Shown: positions 35,187-47,578, counted from the first letter of the stretch. The stretch is 64,000 nt of DNA from Haberlea rhodopensis (GCA_907163345.1 CAJQUN010000400.1:124001-188000); one strand, 5' to 3'. The notes: generated by a model from the letters alone, not told the origin. Numbers and translations are program-made.

Positions 35187-35785
35187 ATCTTCAAGGCGAA
35201 CACTATAGCTGCTAGCTCCAGATCATGGACTGGATACCTCGTCTCATGTGGCTTCAATTGTCTCGAAGCGTAAGCCACTACATGTCTGTCCTGCATCAGT
35301 ACGCATCCTAGACCCTGTAGCGATGCGTCAGTATAAAGGATAAACCCCTTGTTCTCCTTGGGAATCACTAGAACTGGTGCCGTAGTCAATCTGTGCTTTA
35401 ATTCCCTGAAACTCTGCTCACAAGCCTCTGACCAACAGAATGGGACTCCCTTCTGAGTCAGCTGTGTAAGTGGCTTGGCGATCTTTGAGAAACCCTCGAC
35501 GAAACGTCGGTAATAGCCAGCCAACCCAAGAAAACTCCGAATTTCACTGACTGAAGTAGGGGCAGACCAATCCATAACTACCTCTATCTTCCTCGGGTCT
35601 ACTGATATCCCCTCTCGTGAAATGATATGGCCCAAGAATGCTACACTGCTCAGCCAGAACTCACACTTGCTGAGTTTGGCGTACAACTGATGATCTCTGA
35701 GGATCTGGAGCACTATCCTCAGATGAGCGGCATGATCCTCCTTACTCCTTGAATAGACAAGGATGTCATCAATGAATACGATCAC
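35132..35785 (-). CDS. Element E pol: RT C-terminal half and RNase H
   Basis: VFIDDILVYSRSKEDHAAHL carries the RT catalytic FIDD (YxDD equivalent). Then LYAKLSKCEFWLSSVAFLGH, ISREGISVDPRKIEV, RSFLGLAGYYRRFVEGFSKI (RT thumb/connection) and FILYTDASLQGLGCVLMQDR (RNase H first Asp), HETRYPVHDLELAAIVFALK. The frame is displaced by one base relative to the RT N-terminal frame at about 35787 and lost again at about 35165. Confidence 0.9.
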   Translation of the reverse strand: MIVFIDDILVYSRSKEDHAAHLRIVLQILRDHQLYAKLSKCEFWLSSVAFLGHIISREGISVDPRKIEVVMDWSAPTSVSEIRSFLGLAGYYRRFVEGFSKIAKPLTQLTQKGVPFCWSEACEQSFRELKHRLTTAPVLVIPKENKGFILYTDASLQGLGCVLMQDRHVVAYASRQLKPHETRYPVHDLELAAIVFALKIWRHYLYGHLPFSLITRA

Positions 35786-36207
35786 AAACTGATCGAGGAC
35801 TCCTGAAATACTCTGTTCATCAGGCTCATGAACACAGCAGGGGCATTCGTCACCCCGAATGGCATTACTAAGAACTCGTAGTGCCCATACCGAGTTCTAA
35901 AAGCCGTCTTTTGGACATCGTCAGCTCTAACCCGCACGTGGTGATAACCTGACCTCAAATCTATCTTTGAGTAAACCTCTGTACCCTGAAGCTGATCGAA
36001 CAGGTCATCAATCCTCGGAAGTGGATACCTGTTCTTCACTGTGGCCTTGTTCAATTGCCTGTAGTCAATGCACAGACGCATTGATCCATCCTTCTTTTTC
36101 ACGAACAAGACTGGTGTACCCCAAGGCGATACACTAGGACGAATGTATCCCTTGTCGAGGAGCTCCTGTAACTGTACCTTCAGCTCCCTCAGCTCTGCCG
36201 GTGCCAT
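35782..36207 (-). CDS. Element E pol: RT N-terminal half
   Basis: MAPAELRELKVQLQELLDKG, IRPSVSPWGTPVLFVKKKDG, MRLCIDYRQLNKATVKNRYP, LPRIDDLFDQLQGTEVYSKI, DLRSGYHHVRV and FLVMPFGVTNAPAVFMSLMN are canonical Gypsy RT motifs, including the first catalytic Asp. The frame ends prematurely at SSISL because of a one-base deletion before the FIDD region. Confidence 0.92.
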   Translation of the reverse strand: MAPAELRELKVQLQELLDKGYIRPSVSPWGTPVLFVKKKDGSMRLCIDYRQLNKATVKNRYPLPRIDDLFDQLQGTEVYSKIDLRSGYHHVRVRADDVQKTAFRTRYGHYEFLVMPFGVTNAPAVFMSLMNRVFQESSISL

Positions 36208-37940
36208 CCTGTAAGGAGCACGGGAAATAGCAGAAGTCCCTGGCAGCAGCTCAATGGCAAACTCAACATCCCTGACAGGCGGAAACCCCGGAATCTCATC
36301 TGGAACACATCAATAAACTCCGCCACGACCAGAATGTCCTCGGCTCTCACTTCCTTCTCTTCTGATACATCCACGGCATAAATAAGGTAGCCCTTGTGGC
36401 CGCGTTCCAATAACCGCGACATCTTAATCGCTGAGATCACTTGGACCTTTGGACGAGAGCCGTCCCCATAAAAAGTCCACTGGAACCCCTGATCAGAAAG
36501 AAAACGTACTATTCTCTGTTGGCAATCTACCACAGCTCGGTATCTGCTCAACACATCAATGCCGACAATGCAGTCAAAATCTGCCATCTCTAACTGAATC
36601 AGATCGGCCCTCAGATCATTGCCCTCAAAATAAATGAGGCAATCAGATAACAGTCGGTCAGCAATCACATGCTTTCCCGTGGGTGTCGAGACCATGAGAG
36701 GCGTGGGTAACAGAGACGAGCACAAACAGTGTTTCTCCACAAAAGCAGTAGATACAAAAGAATGGGAAGCACCTGTATCTATCAATATAAGCACAGGGTA
36801 CGTAAGTAAATGGCACGTACCAGCAATGACCTCCTCTGGGGCTGCCTCAGCCTGCTCCCTAGTCAGTGCATACACCTGTCCCTGCGGCGGTCCTGCCGTC
36901 TGACCTCCCTGTGGTCGAGGTGCAAACTGTTGTCTCTGTGGTGCCCTCCTGGCATCAAATCCTGGCCTATTCGGCCCTGAGTCTGCCTGACCTGCCCGAT
37001 TGGGGCAACCTCGAGCCAAGTGGCCCACCTTGCCACAAACATAACAACCCTGACAGTCACGTGACAAGTGCCATCCTCCACAGTTGTTACATCGAATTCC
37101 TCCTGTCTTACTTCCCTGGGATGGCCCTCGGTTACTCTGCTTCTGATTTTGAGACTTCTTCCCACTGAATCTAGAAGATGAAGAGGCCCCACGAGGCTTG
37201 AACTGGTCCCCTCGTGGCCTCAGGCTATCAACAGCAGGCTTCTGTGGTGGTACGAAAGGGGGTACAACGTCCTTGTACGCGCCTACTGCAATCTCTGCCA
37301 ACTCTGCCCGTGTCAGGGCGTCATCAAAGGAGCTGGGGTTGTTGGAGACAACCAGATCAAACAGCTCTGGCCTCAGACCCTTCAAAAAATTTCTCATCTT
37401 GGCATGACTGCTGACAGCAATATGAGGTACATACCTCAGCAGTGAGGAATACTGCATAGCGTAGTCTGATACTGACAGGCTGCTCTGCTTCAGATTATTG
37501 AACTCATCCTCCTTTAATTGTCTGGCAGCTGCAGAAAAGTACCGGTTAAGAAACCGGGTCCTGAATACAGTCCAATCCACCGTCATACCCTGAGCTCTCA
37601 GCTCCATGACTGTTGTCTTCCACAACATGGAAGACTTCTTCGCTAACTGGAACTCTGCCAACCTCAGCCAGGCAGTCCTTGCACAGGGTGCCGATACGAA
37701 TATCTGTTCCAGTCTCTCAAGCCATTCCTCGGCTGCTTCCCCAGCCTCTGTTCCTTCAAATAGCGGTGGATGGTAGCTCAAAAACTAGGTCAGACTTATT
37801 TCCCCTGGTAGCAGTATCTGTGCAATAGGCTCCAAGCCTACAGCAGGTGGCGGTAACGGATTCGTCTGAGCAATACTAGCGTTCATACTGCCCATATCCC
37901 CTACCTCTTCATTGAGGTTTTCCGGGTTAATAGCCGCCAT
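36189..37940 (-). CDS. Element E gag-protease
   Basis: The ATG at 37938-37940 starts a frame (MAAINPENLNEEVGDMGS) that hits a TAG at 37785-37787 and is then open for 530 codons to 36189. Gag region: LFEGTEAGEAAEEWLERLEQ, FLNRYFSAAARQLKEDEFNN, LKQSSLSVSDYAMQYSSLLR. Two zinc knuckles (CNNCGGWHLSRDC and CYVCGKVGHLARGC). Protease with active site VLILIDTGASHSFVSTAFVE, then MADFDCIVGIDVLSRYRAVV. A missing C near 36305 shifts the frame, so the linker to RT is garbled at the end. Confidence 0.9.
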
Positions 37941-38142
37941 GCTGCAACACAAGAGTTAACAACAATACCAAAAGCAGTTCATAATATAAGCCGTTAGATA
38001 ACAAGAGTATCATATTCAAAAGCATGTTATTATAACACTTATACAACAATATGCATCACATGCATAACATGCCCAACAATGAATACCTAGCCAACTTGTC
38101 TCTAAAGGCTACCCTTCACTCTTCCCTGGTTATCTAACCACT

Positions 38143-38154
38143 GCTCTGATACCA
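38143..38154 (-). other. Element E PBS, initiator tRNA-Met
   Basis: GCTCTGATACCA, the reverse complement of TGGTATCAGAGC, five bases from the inner edge of the 5' LTR. Confidence 0.9.
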
Positions 38155-38159
38155 CTAAA

Positions 38160-40458
38160 TGTGAGACCCCGTTATTACATCAAGATATTAAGGTGCGATT
38201 AAGAGAACTAATCATTCATGCGTATTTATCAGAGTAATAAGTCGTGTTGATTAACCTGAGCTTAAGAGATTACAGTACCAAAAGTTTAAAAGGAATTTCA
38301 CAATTTCCAACAAAAGGTACAGCACTATAGTCTTACTCTACTACATGTAGAAGCTATACAAAAATTCTCTAACATGCTAATCCTGTAGCACTCCTTACAG
38401 CTCAGCATTTCAACCCCGACCCTGGTCCTCATCATCAAAAGCACCTACAAAGACAACCCCCCCAACACATGAGCATAACATAATTCATATTCAACATAAT
38501 ATGAATGTAAGACGTAAATGCATAATCATAAATAAAAAATACTTCCTGTATTTCCATTTCATTTACAACGCCTATTGGTTGTCCCTGTACCACAATTCAT
38601 AATCAAAACACTATATGAATGTATGACTTCACAAATAAATGTCATGACATATCATCTCTTTTTCTTGAGTCAGTCATCATCAGTTATTTTAATGCTTCTT
38701 CGCTTTCATAATCTCAAAACAAGCGGTATCTCATCCTCACTTCTTCATACTAGCGGTATCTCATCATCGCTCAGTATGGTATACCCCGCCTCCATGTGCA
38801 AGCGAGCCTCCCCCCTCCCGCTCCACATTTTTAGCGGTAAAGCGTAAGCATTAAAACCTTAACTGTGATCACCCCTGACTCGTGGAATACACCTCTTTAT
38901 TCCACATCACAATATGCAACAACAATGCATAATAACATGTATCATAACCTTAATGCATCACATTGCATTCATCATGTGTCAAATAGACAAACATAAAGTA
39001 CATGTTACCGTTGGGATGCCCGTACGTCGCTTACGTACCTTTCCAAAATGTAGTGTGTTGTGGGACTCTATCCCCTGCGCTGTGTAGCTGTCTGTGAAGG
39101 CTCTACACCAGTGTACAACACAATATTAGATGTCTCATTACAATCCAATATCAAAATTAAACAATTTCTACATTTAAAAAAAAATAGGCCCCACCGATCG
39201 ATCGGCCCTCATCACCGATCGATCGGTGAACTGTTTGAATTAAGGAAAAAAGCTACGGCTTTTGACGATCGATCGGTGTTCTTCACCGATCGATCGGTAG
39301 CTCTGTTTCAGCCCAGATTTTCCAGAATTCTCTAACACCGGTATTCATACCCCTCAATCTAACATGTAAGACATACAATATGCCAGAACCAACATGCTAG
39401 CAGTTACAATACACTACCCTGAGTGTATTCATATCAAATTTATACCCTAAATATAAATCCACATGCATAAACGTCGTCCATTTACACAAGTACTCGATCA
39501 ACTTTTCCGGAAACAGAACAACATATTTCATTTCCAGATTTCTTGAGCACCTCATTTCATGCTATTAAAACTACAACATATATCATAAAACATGCTCAAA
39601 CAAAACGTCCTGGGCTTTACAAAACTACCATGCATGTTCTCAAATCGAAGGTTCACCAAAAACCCATCTAACATGCATGATATCACCTCCTCAAAATCAC
39701 TCCCAATCCATATTTTTTCCAGAAAAACAGGGTAAATATCTACCCAGATTTTCGAACACCCTATTTCACATGCTTTAATCCTTCACATAAAACATGTAAC
39801 ATGCATAAGGAAAAATACTGAGAGCTTCAAATAACACCATGTAAGCATTTAAATCGAAGGTTTCAAGAAACCTAAGCTAACATGCCAAAATCACACCACC
39901 TAAAAGCAAGAACTTAACAAGTTTAAATCAAAAACAGAGCATGGTTTCTCACCCTACTTTGCTCCGATTTTTGAGAGGGTTCCAAGGAATGAAAATGGCA
40001 AGGCTCCACAAGATTATGCTTAGCAGATGCTGGAGTTTGTTTGGGAGAGAAGGGTCGAGATTTGGGATGGAGGAGGAGGGTGAAATGATTGTTCCAAGTG
40101 GGGTGGATAGTCAGCTTAGGCACAGTTGATTGGTATGGGTTGGGGGTGGTTGGGTGTTGGGTGGTATGATGTGTTATGTTTTGGTCCCGGTATTTAGCAC
40201 GATGTATTAAAATATCCTCACATGATATTTATAGTATTTTCTCAATAAAATACTTCAATTCCCATTTAAACATGCTTCCCCAAAACAAATAACACACACC
40301 CCAAATAAATATGCCACGACCCCAAAATCCCAACATATATCACATGCACCCTGAAATGTATCTCCTCAATAATATTAATTCAATCCCATGAATTAACACC
40401 CAAATCATCACAATTTAATTAATGATTAAAATCACATAATCATTTCGGGGATATCACA
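38160..40458 (-). repeat. Element E 5' LTR
   Basis: Near-identical partner of 31049-33370, 2299 bases. CGATCGATCG cluster at 39194-39300; TATA-like CTATAAATATCATG on the minus strand near 40225-40240. Confidence 0.93.
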
Positions 40459-40463
40459 TAGTG

Positions 40464-42597
40464 TGTTCTTGAGTTTTAATGGTTTCATAGATATTGAACT
40501 TCATCATCTCACCATTAAACTCCATATTTAACGTTGCACTGTTGACATCAATTGTGGATTAGAGGTTTTCAAGAATGGTATCCCTAATATAATGGGGCTA
40601 GATGGATTACCATTTTCCATGTCTACGACATAGAAATCAGCGGGGAAAACTAAATTCTCTATGTGCACATCATCTACTATCCCCCTAGGAATAACCATGG
40701 ACCTATCAGCTAATTGTATCACGGTATTATTTCGTTTCAAAGGTACAGGTTTCAGTTGAGTGTAGATTGAGTAAGGCATGACATTAATAGAAGCTCCTAT
40801 GTCTAGCATCGCCTTCTCAATCCTAGTGTTTCCAATCACACAATGGATATAAAATATACCAGTGTCTTTACATTTTGTAGGAATGTTTTTTGGATGACCG
40901 CATAAACATTCTCACATAGCTCAATCTTGGGGCACCCTTTGCGTTCTTTACTCTTATCCGCTTTCCATACCTCCTTCAAGAATCTCGCATAACGAGGTAT
41001 TTTTTTCATGGCATCATGTATTGGGGCGTTTACCTCTCGGAAAGTATCGTAGAGTCCCTTGATGCCCTCGTCCTTCCTATTCTCCTTAAAAGCAAGGGGG
41101 AATGGGAGTTCAATTTTATGTTCAGAAAATTGATGGAATTTACCTTGTGGTTCCTCTTCTTGCATGGGCTCTTCGATGTCCTTCTTGGTGTTCTTATCTC
41201 CCTTCCTCTCTTTGTTCTTGGGTGGCGTCAGTACCACATTCTCCTCAGCTTCATCGTCACTCCTCTTCAAAGTGATGGCGCTCACATTTCCCTTGGGTTT
41301 ACCACTGGTTGTGAAGGAAGCCCATTGGATATTCTCCCTTCACTCTTGTTGAGCGAAGTTGCCAATTGTCCCATTTGCGAAGTCAAGCTTTGAATGCCTG
41401 CTCTCGTTTCCTATTGAAATTGCAGGCTATTTTTATCAATAACTTTAACAATATTTTCTAACCTGTTAGAAGGGGCATGCACTGGCGGTGGTGGAGGATT
41501 ATTATATGGTGGTCTATAGGGTGGAGGTTTGTGCATCTGTTGATTCTCATAGCTCTGGTTCGGATGGTCCCTCCAACCTTGGTTGTAGCTGCTCAATGGG
41601 TGGTCATAACTCCTTTGTGGTGCACCTGGGAATCCTCCTGCTGCGTTTGCATGCTCTGTGGACGTCTCTTGTAGAGAGGGACATGCATCAGTGGGTGGTT
41701 CATGGCTAGATAGATTCCACATGGCTTCATCTTCCCCACATTGCCACCTGCAAGATTACGCACAAGAAACGTTAAGTCAGTCAATTGTTGTTCAAGATTG
41801 GATACGTTTACCTATTTTCTTGGCGTTTGTCCATGGTGAACATGTCCAAATTGCTGGGAGTTGGCAACCATGTTTGCTATCAAGTTTCTTGCCTCCTCCA
41901 TTGTCTTGTCGATAAAATCTCCTCCGCTTGCCGCATCCACTAAATTTCTGTCACCAGAAAGTAAACCTTCATAGAAATATTGAATTAAAAGGTGTTCACT
42001 TATCTGATGTTGTGGGCAGCTTGCACACAACTTCCTAAAACGTTCTCAGTGCTCGTGTAACGACTACTCGTGGTTTTGCTACAAACCGTAGATTTCCTTC
42101 CTTATGTTAGTTGCCCTCGAAGATGGAAAGTACTTCTCAAGGAAGACTTTTTGCAAATCAGTCCACGTGGTGATAGATCCGGAGGGTAGGTAGAATAGCC
42201 AATCTTTAGCAGCATCCTTTAGAGATAATGGAAAGGCTCGCAGTTTAATTTGCTACTCCGTTACGCCAGCAGGCTTCATAGTAGTGCACACCACGTGTAA
42301 TTGATGCTTGTGAGAGTTCTCACATGCAAGACCATGAAAAGACGACGATATATGAATTAAACCAGACTTAAGTTCAAAGTTTACATTATTAGCAAGCACG
42401 GGGAAAGTGATGCAGAGAGGCTGATGATCAAAGGTTGGATTCGCCAATTGTCTCAAGCTTTGATTCACAGTCATCGTGTTCCTCTCTTCCTCTTCTTCCA
42501 ATCTCCTAGTTTCTCTTGTTCTCCGATGTAGTGTCCTCTCGATCTCAGGATCGCATTGAAAATTATCTTCGTGATCGGAGGGTTCACCTGTACTCAT
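40464..42597 (-). pseudogene. Copy B gag-protease, N-terminal and central part
   Basis: ATG at 42595-42597 (MSTGEPSDHEDNFQCDPEIE), collinear with B' protein. Pieces: RQLANPTFDHQPLCITFPVL, then frames 41812-42030 (HQISEHLLIQYFYEGLLSGD), 41593-41784 (LTFLVRNLAGGNVGKMKPCG), 41411-41722 (Pro-rich RPPYNNPPPPPVHAPSNRLE), 40836-41285 and 40528-40839 with the protease centre AMLDIGASINVMPYSIYTQL. At least five frame breaks or stops. The gene is then cut by element E at 40463. It is markedly more decayed than B', in line with the older LTR divergence. Confidence 0.85.
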
Positions 42598-42659
42598 TAA
42601 CAAACCAAAGCAGCAGTGCGTGGTAGTAAAAAAAATTAACATAAAAATAAACAATGCCT

Positions 42660-42677
42660 TCCCCGGCAACGGCGCCA
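42660..42677 (-). other. Copy B PBS, tRNA-Asp
   Basis: Reverse of TGGCGCCGTTGCCGGGGA, five bases from the inner LTR edge. Confidence 0.92.
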
Positions 42678-42682
42678 AAATT

Positions 42683-44174
42683 TGGTAGCGCTTATCGTGT
42701 ACGCCCAAATTAACCCTCTCAAGTTAATAACAGTAATGAATGTAGTAGCATCAGTAGGGATCGATCTCACAGGGAATTATGTATTTTAGTGTTAATTATG
42801 AAAACAAATAGTAAAAATGGGGTTTTTAAATCAATTGAATTACTACTATAATGCAAAATTAAACTAATATGCAAAATTAACTAGATGAATTAACTTATTA
42901 GTAAAGCGATTCTTGGTTTTCAGTCGACTTTGCATTGGATTTATGCATTCAATCATCGATTATCACAAAAGATGTAATTTTTACTTGAATATTCATCATT
43001 AGAGATTCAACTCCTATATTACCTTATGCCTAGGTAAAATAGCCCAAGCGCTCTACGTTAACTCGTATCGTAATATCGATCAAAACAACAGCAGTTAAGA
43101 TTAATATTAACAATAGCTTTCAAATCTAGTAAGAATGATGAAACTTAGACAACATAATGCAAGCGTCTATGTTTAATCTAGTCAAGCGTTTTTCCTACGA
43201 ATTTAACAACACCAACAGCAGGCAATTATCGATCTTAGTTGCTTCAAAGGCCGATCATTAGATTGCATGTAAAAATCATTAGATGGCCAATCTTATAATC
43301 AAACACAACAATCATGGCAACAATCATAGAAAAACACATGATACTCAATAAAAATTAATAAAAGAACATCAATCTCATTAAAAACATAAAATTCAAGGTA
43401 TTGCCTTCCTTTAACCAAGAATCGAATTGTTTAACCAAGCATGACTAAATCGAAAACACTAAAACTTAATCTAGAAAACATTAAACTAAAAGTAAAAGGA
43501 AGAATTACTAAAGAGAAGCACGATTCCGGAGCGTCACTTCCGTCTCCGTTCTTCGTTCTTCAAGTCGTTCTTCAAAAGTTGAGAAAGTCTATTCTCAAGT
43601 CTAAAATATGATTAAAAGTCTGAATAATGGTGATAGGAGGCCCCTTTTCGAGTTATGGTAGGAGCATATGCTAGGATAGGTCAAAATCTTCCCAAGATGG
43701 TAAAAAGACCATATTTTCTTTTTTTTCTCGGACTCTCTGGCGATCGATCGCTATAAGCTAGCGATCGATCGCTAGCTTCTTTTTTCGGGCAGAATGTTTG
43801 GCGATCGATCGCCCTTTTGTGCCGATCGATCGCTGGGCTCCAGTACACTTTGGCGATCAATAGCTATAAACTAGTGATCGATCGCTAACCCGTGTATTTT
43901 GTTGCTCAACTTTCTATCCATAGGAGATTGATTTCCTCTTCCGGGCCATGAATCTCTACTCCAAAATTACGTTGTAAGCCTTTTCTTGATCTGCCTTGAG
44001 TCTTTATCATCTCCAAAGCTTTTCTTGATCTTTATTCATCATTATTAGCTCGATTTCTTCGATCCTACCTACATTTACACAAATACATGATTAGGTAGCA
44101 TATGCATCAAATTATCCATCAAAATATACCAAATCGTATAAGGGAAATAGAGTTGTCTATTTCTAGTCACATCA
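42683..44174 (-). repeat. Copy B 5' LTR
   Basis: Plus-strand TGGTAGCGCTTATCGTG to CTAGTCACATCA, 1492 bases; partner of 26254-27745. CGATCGATCG cluster 43739-43883. Confidence 0.9.
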
Positions 44175-44524
44175 CCTTCACACAGTTGTGCAATCTTTTC
44201 CCAGATATCTTTAGCAATGGGACACATCTTGATTTTAATTAACATGTTCTTGTCCAATGTTTTGAACAAGATATCCTTGGCTACATTGTCCAAATTTGCC
44301 TTTTTCTTTTCCTCGTTGGTCCAGGAAGCTCTATCATTTTCAACCATCTGAGGTTCACAACTGGTAATAGTCGTTGCTGTGTTGACATTCATGATCGTCA
44401 TTGGCCCGCCAGTGATGACGAACCACATGTCATCATCTTGAGCACTTAGATGTGCTTGTATCCGAATTCTCCAGACATCATATTCATCTTTCTTGAACAT
44501 CGGGATCTTGCTGAATGAGGCCAT
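44175..44524 (-). pseudogene. Element C gag, N-terminal part
   Basis: ATG at 44522-44524: MASFSKIPMFKKDEYDVWRI, RIQAHLSAQDDDMWFVITGG, then NEEKKKANLDNVAKDILFKT and IKMCPIAKDIWEKIAQLCEG, the usual start of UBN2/Copia Gag. It breaks at 44175 where family-B copy B is inserted; the next residues lie at 26253 and below, in phase. The start is about 40 bases from the PBS, so the leader is very short. Confidence 0.88.
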
Positions 44525-44561
44525 CAGTTCTTAGTAATTCTCACAATTAAGAAGACCTTGT

Positions 44562-44571
44562 TCTGATACCA
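44562..44571 (-). other. Element C PBS, initiator tRNA-Met
   Basis: TCTGATACCA, the reverse complement of TGGTATCAGA, two bases from the 5' LTR. Confidence 0.85.
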
Positions 44572-44573
44572 CT

Positions 44574-45492
44574 TGTTAGGATCGGAGTATCGTTTAGAAG
44601 GGGGTTGAATAAACACTAGACTCAATTTCTCGAGTCTTCTTTGTACAGCGGACTGTTAAGTACTGCAGTAGGATCTCAATCGATAGCAAGTCAGCAGACA
44701 CTAAAAATAGTGTGGAAGATGCCTGCTGTTCTTGTGAGATTAAGTAACTGAATGGTAAAGTGCGGAAAGTAAATAACACAAGATATGTTCTGGAAGTTTG
44801 AAGCCCAACGCTTACACTAGAAGACTTTGGCTTACACTTTACAGTATACAACATTCTTAGGCACCCACACAGATTTGCCTAAACTCTTAGCAATACAACC
44901 ATCACAATTGTTTACAACGTGTTTTTACAACACTCACACAAACTTAAGCTTCAAGTGTTCTTGAGCAGCAGACTCAATAGGCTTTGATCTTCAAGATCAC
45001 AATAATGCGTTTGTGTTGCTCTTGCAAAACTTCAGGATATTTCAATATGCGTTTTGAATGCTTTGCTTGAATTTGAATGAAGTTGATTTATGACTTCGGA
45101 ATATTGATCGTGTTGTTAGAGATTTCTTCATTCTTCAATTTGACGTATTTATAGACATAACAGTCTAACGGCAACTATTCTTCAATTGGAAAGATCTACG
45201 TAAAATCAGCTTCCTAATTTTCTTCCAAATTCTTTTGTCTTCTTTCCAATTCCGTTAATCAATGGCTAGTTCAATCTGACGCGATTGGTGGCGCTGATAT
45301 GGTAATACGGCGCTCTGTTGTACCTTTGTCATAGTGGGTTTGTACTTGTTTTGTCTTGTTGCTTTATACGTCTGCTAGCTTCTCTTTCACTGTATATCAG
45401 TTGGACATATGATCAGCTGATGTCTTTTCCATCGTCTGCTGGATAGTCATTAGTTACTTAGTCTGTTGGACTAAGGTCAACTAATGTCTTCT
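44574..45492 (-). repeat. Element C 5' LTR, inner part
   Basis: TGTTAGGATCGGAGTATC onward, collinear with 8596-9553 of the 3' LTR until GTCTTCTTA. It is then interrupted by the hAT-like element and resumes at 56933. Confidence 0.88.
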
Positions 45493-45534
45493 TAAACACA
45501 TGGGCGGCTCAATCTTTTTGGAGGCCTTAGATAA

Positions 45535-46074
45535 GTTATAAAAACAAGGCTTCTACTAACTGAGGTGAAGTCATTCGGTGCATCTCTTACCTCATTGTTA
45601 AAATGACAGAGCTCAAATTCACCACTGCAAAGTATTCCCATTGCATGATTCTCAGCACAGGGCTCCATTTCACTGTCATTCAATACTTCATTCAGATCCA
45701 TTTTCTCACTATTGAAAGCTTCTATGACGGGACTATCCATGCAAACAGACACTTCAATATTTTGACTTCCACAAAATGGTTCTGGCAGACTACCAATCAA
45801 AACCTCAATGCATCCCACAACTTCTGCACTTTTGTTTCAGAGCAAGGTTTAGATTCAGCGAAATCTGCAACATCCTTAATATTGGTTGTTACTAAAGAAT
45901 GCAACCATTCAGTATTATCTGGTGCTTTTTTTGTCTCACCATCTACAGAACAATCCAATTTAGCGTTACTCAAACCACATCCCTCTACTCCCTTCCAGAG
46001 ACGTTCCTGGTTCAAAATCATTGCAATCTCTTGGTATGCAACATGGTGTTCTATTCAAGAATCAAGATAAGCTT
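45535..46074 (-). pseudogene. Captured host-gene-like fragment, 3' part
   Basis: Minus-strand coding-like sequence starting at the B' border (46074): HVAYQEIAMILNQERLWKGV, DCSVDGETKKAPDNTEWLHS, TTNIKDVADFAESKPCSETK, then after a one-base shift near 45835 AEVVGCIEVLIGSLPEPFCG, SVCMDSPVIEAFNSEKMDLN, CSGEFELCHFNNEVRDAPND. Balanced, non-repetitive, acidic, and unlike any retrotransposon domain here. A TGA follows shortly after the junction with the 5' part, so it is not translatable as it stands. I do not recognise the parent gene. Most likely a transduplicated exon inside the hAT-like element. Confidence 0.5.
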
Positions 46075-47578
46075 TGGTAGCGCTTATCGCGTACGCCCAA
46101 ATTAACCATTCTCAAGTTAATAGCAAAAGTATGTAGTAGCGAGAGTAGGGATCGATCCCACAGGGAAGGTAGTATTTTCTTCTGTGTCAATTTAAAAACG
46201 AATAGTAACAAGGGGGGTTTTGAGTTGAGTGATTACTACTAAGAAAAATTTAAGAATCAAACTAACTAACGAGATTAAATAAACCGTTTAAAACTTATGA
46301 GAGTGAAACGATTCTTGGTTTTCGGTCAACTTTACTTTTGGAAAATTCTCTCTTGATCATCAAATCACTAACATTCGAATTCTTTCAATTATTCATCGAT
46401 TGGAAATTGAATTCCTACCCACCTTAGTCGTCGTCAAAGAGAAAACAACATTCAATCCGACCCTTATCAAATCTCTAATCAAAACTACAACCGTTAATGA
46501 TTAAATCAATGATAGATTTCAAAACTAGTGAGTTCGATAAATCTAATTAATCAAAACTACAGCCGTTAATGATTGATTACCCAATCGTTTCTCCTAAGAA
46601 TTCAATAACACCTACAGCCGGTAATTATTAATCTTAGTTGCTTCTTAATTAGCTATCTATTATGCATATGAATACTAGGTGGTCAATCTAATAAACAAAC
46701 ACAATAATCATTGAAATCGATACCAAGAAACTGAATTGAAATTGAAATTAAATTCAATAAACAAACAAAAATTCTCACAAGAGATTCAAATCCAAAAGCA
46801 AGTATCCCTTAAGCCAAGAATCTAAGAGTTTAGCCTAGCATAATTGAATCTAAAAATAATAAAATCTGATTCGAAATCATTAAATAAACAAAGGAAAAGA
46901 AATTACTAAGAAGAATCACGATTCCGGCTTATCGATTCCGGCTCCGTTCTTCGTGTTGTTCTTGACAAAACTTGAAGGAAAAATCTTCTAAAAACCTAAA
47001 ATTATTCTAAAGTGTTGAATAATATGCCTAAGAGGTGATAAAATCGAGTTATGGGGTCTTGGAGGCTAATAATTAGGTTACAATCTTTTAAACATGGTAA
47101 AAGACTTAATTTCCAAAAATCTCGACTCTTTGGCGATCGATCGCCCCTTTTATAGCGATCGATCGCTGTGTTTATTTTTTTCAGCAAAACCCTTGAGGCG
47201 ATCGATCGCCACTTTATAGCGATCGATCGCTTCCCTCCAGTAGCTTCAGGCGATCGATCGCCTAGAATCACCGATCGATCACTGCATCTTTAATTTTGTT
47301 GCTCAAGTTTCTGTCCAAGGGCGATCGATCTCCTCTTCATGGCAATCGATCTCCTCCTTCAAAATTACGTTTTTGCCCTTTTCCTGATCAATTTTGAGTC
47401 CTTGTCATGTCCATGTCTTTTCTTGGTCTTTACACATCATTTTTAGCTCGTTTTCGTCGATTGTAACTACAATTACACAAATATACGATTAGGTAGCATA
47501 CGTATCAAATTATCCATCAAAACCTACCAAATCGTAGACAATTAAGCGCTAAAGATGTGTCTATTTCTAGTCACATCA
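46075..47578 (-). repeat. Copy B' 3' LTR
   Basis: TGGTAGCGCTTATCGCG to CTAGTCACATCA (plus strand), 1504 bases. CGATCGATCG cluster 47133-47332. Confidence 0.93.

Larger units (their letters stand above)
31049..40458 (-). mobile_element. Element E: Tekay-like (chromovirus) Ty3/Gypsy retrotransposon, nearly complete
   Basis: Two long LTRs (31049-33370 and 38160-40458), PBS complementary to initiator tRNA-Met (38143-38154), PPT next to the 3' LTR (reverse of ATACTCCCCTACT, 33371-33383), and a full gag-protease-RT-RNase H-integrase-chromodomain order on the minus strand. Perfect 5-bp TSD TAGTG at 31044-31048 and 40459-40463. It sits inside the gag-protease gene of copy B. LTRs differ at about 36 sites in 2.3 kb (hand count), the youngest of the paired-LTR elements here. 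Five visible coding lesions make it inactive, but its LTRs are intact. Confidence 0.93.
26254..44174 (-). mobile_element. Family-B gag-protease-only Gypsy element (copy B), itself interrupted twice
   Basis: Minus-strand LTR element inserted in element C gag. The flanking bases CCTTT (26249-26253) and CCTTC (44175-44179) form a 5-bp TSD with one mismatch, and Gag of C resumes in phase across it. LTRs 26254-27745 and 42683-44174 (1492 bases each), PBS 42660-42677, gag-protease pseudogene 42597-40464 plus 31043-30667, no RT or integrase. Without solo LTR D (28499-30048) and element E (31049-40458) it is about 6.95 kb, the same as copy B' (7.0 kb). So lack of RT is a property of the family and not a private deletion. 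Confidence 0.87.

Noticed and set aside
36449..37414. Plus-strand frames opposite Gypsy E gag-protease
   Set aside because: Shadow frames of a well-supported minus-strand gene.
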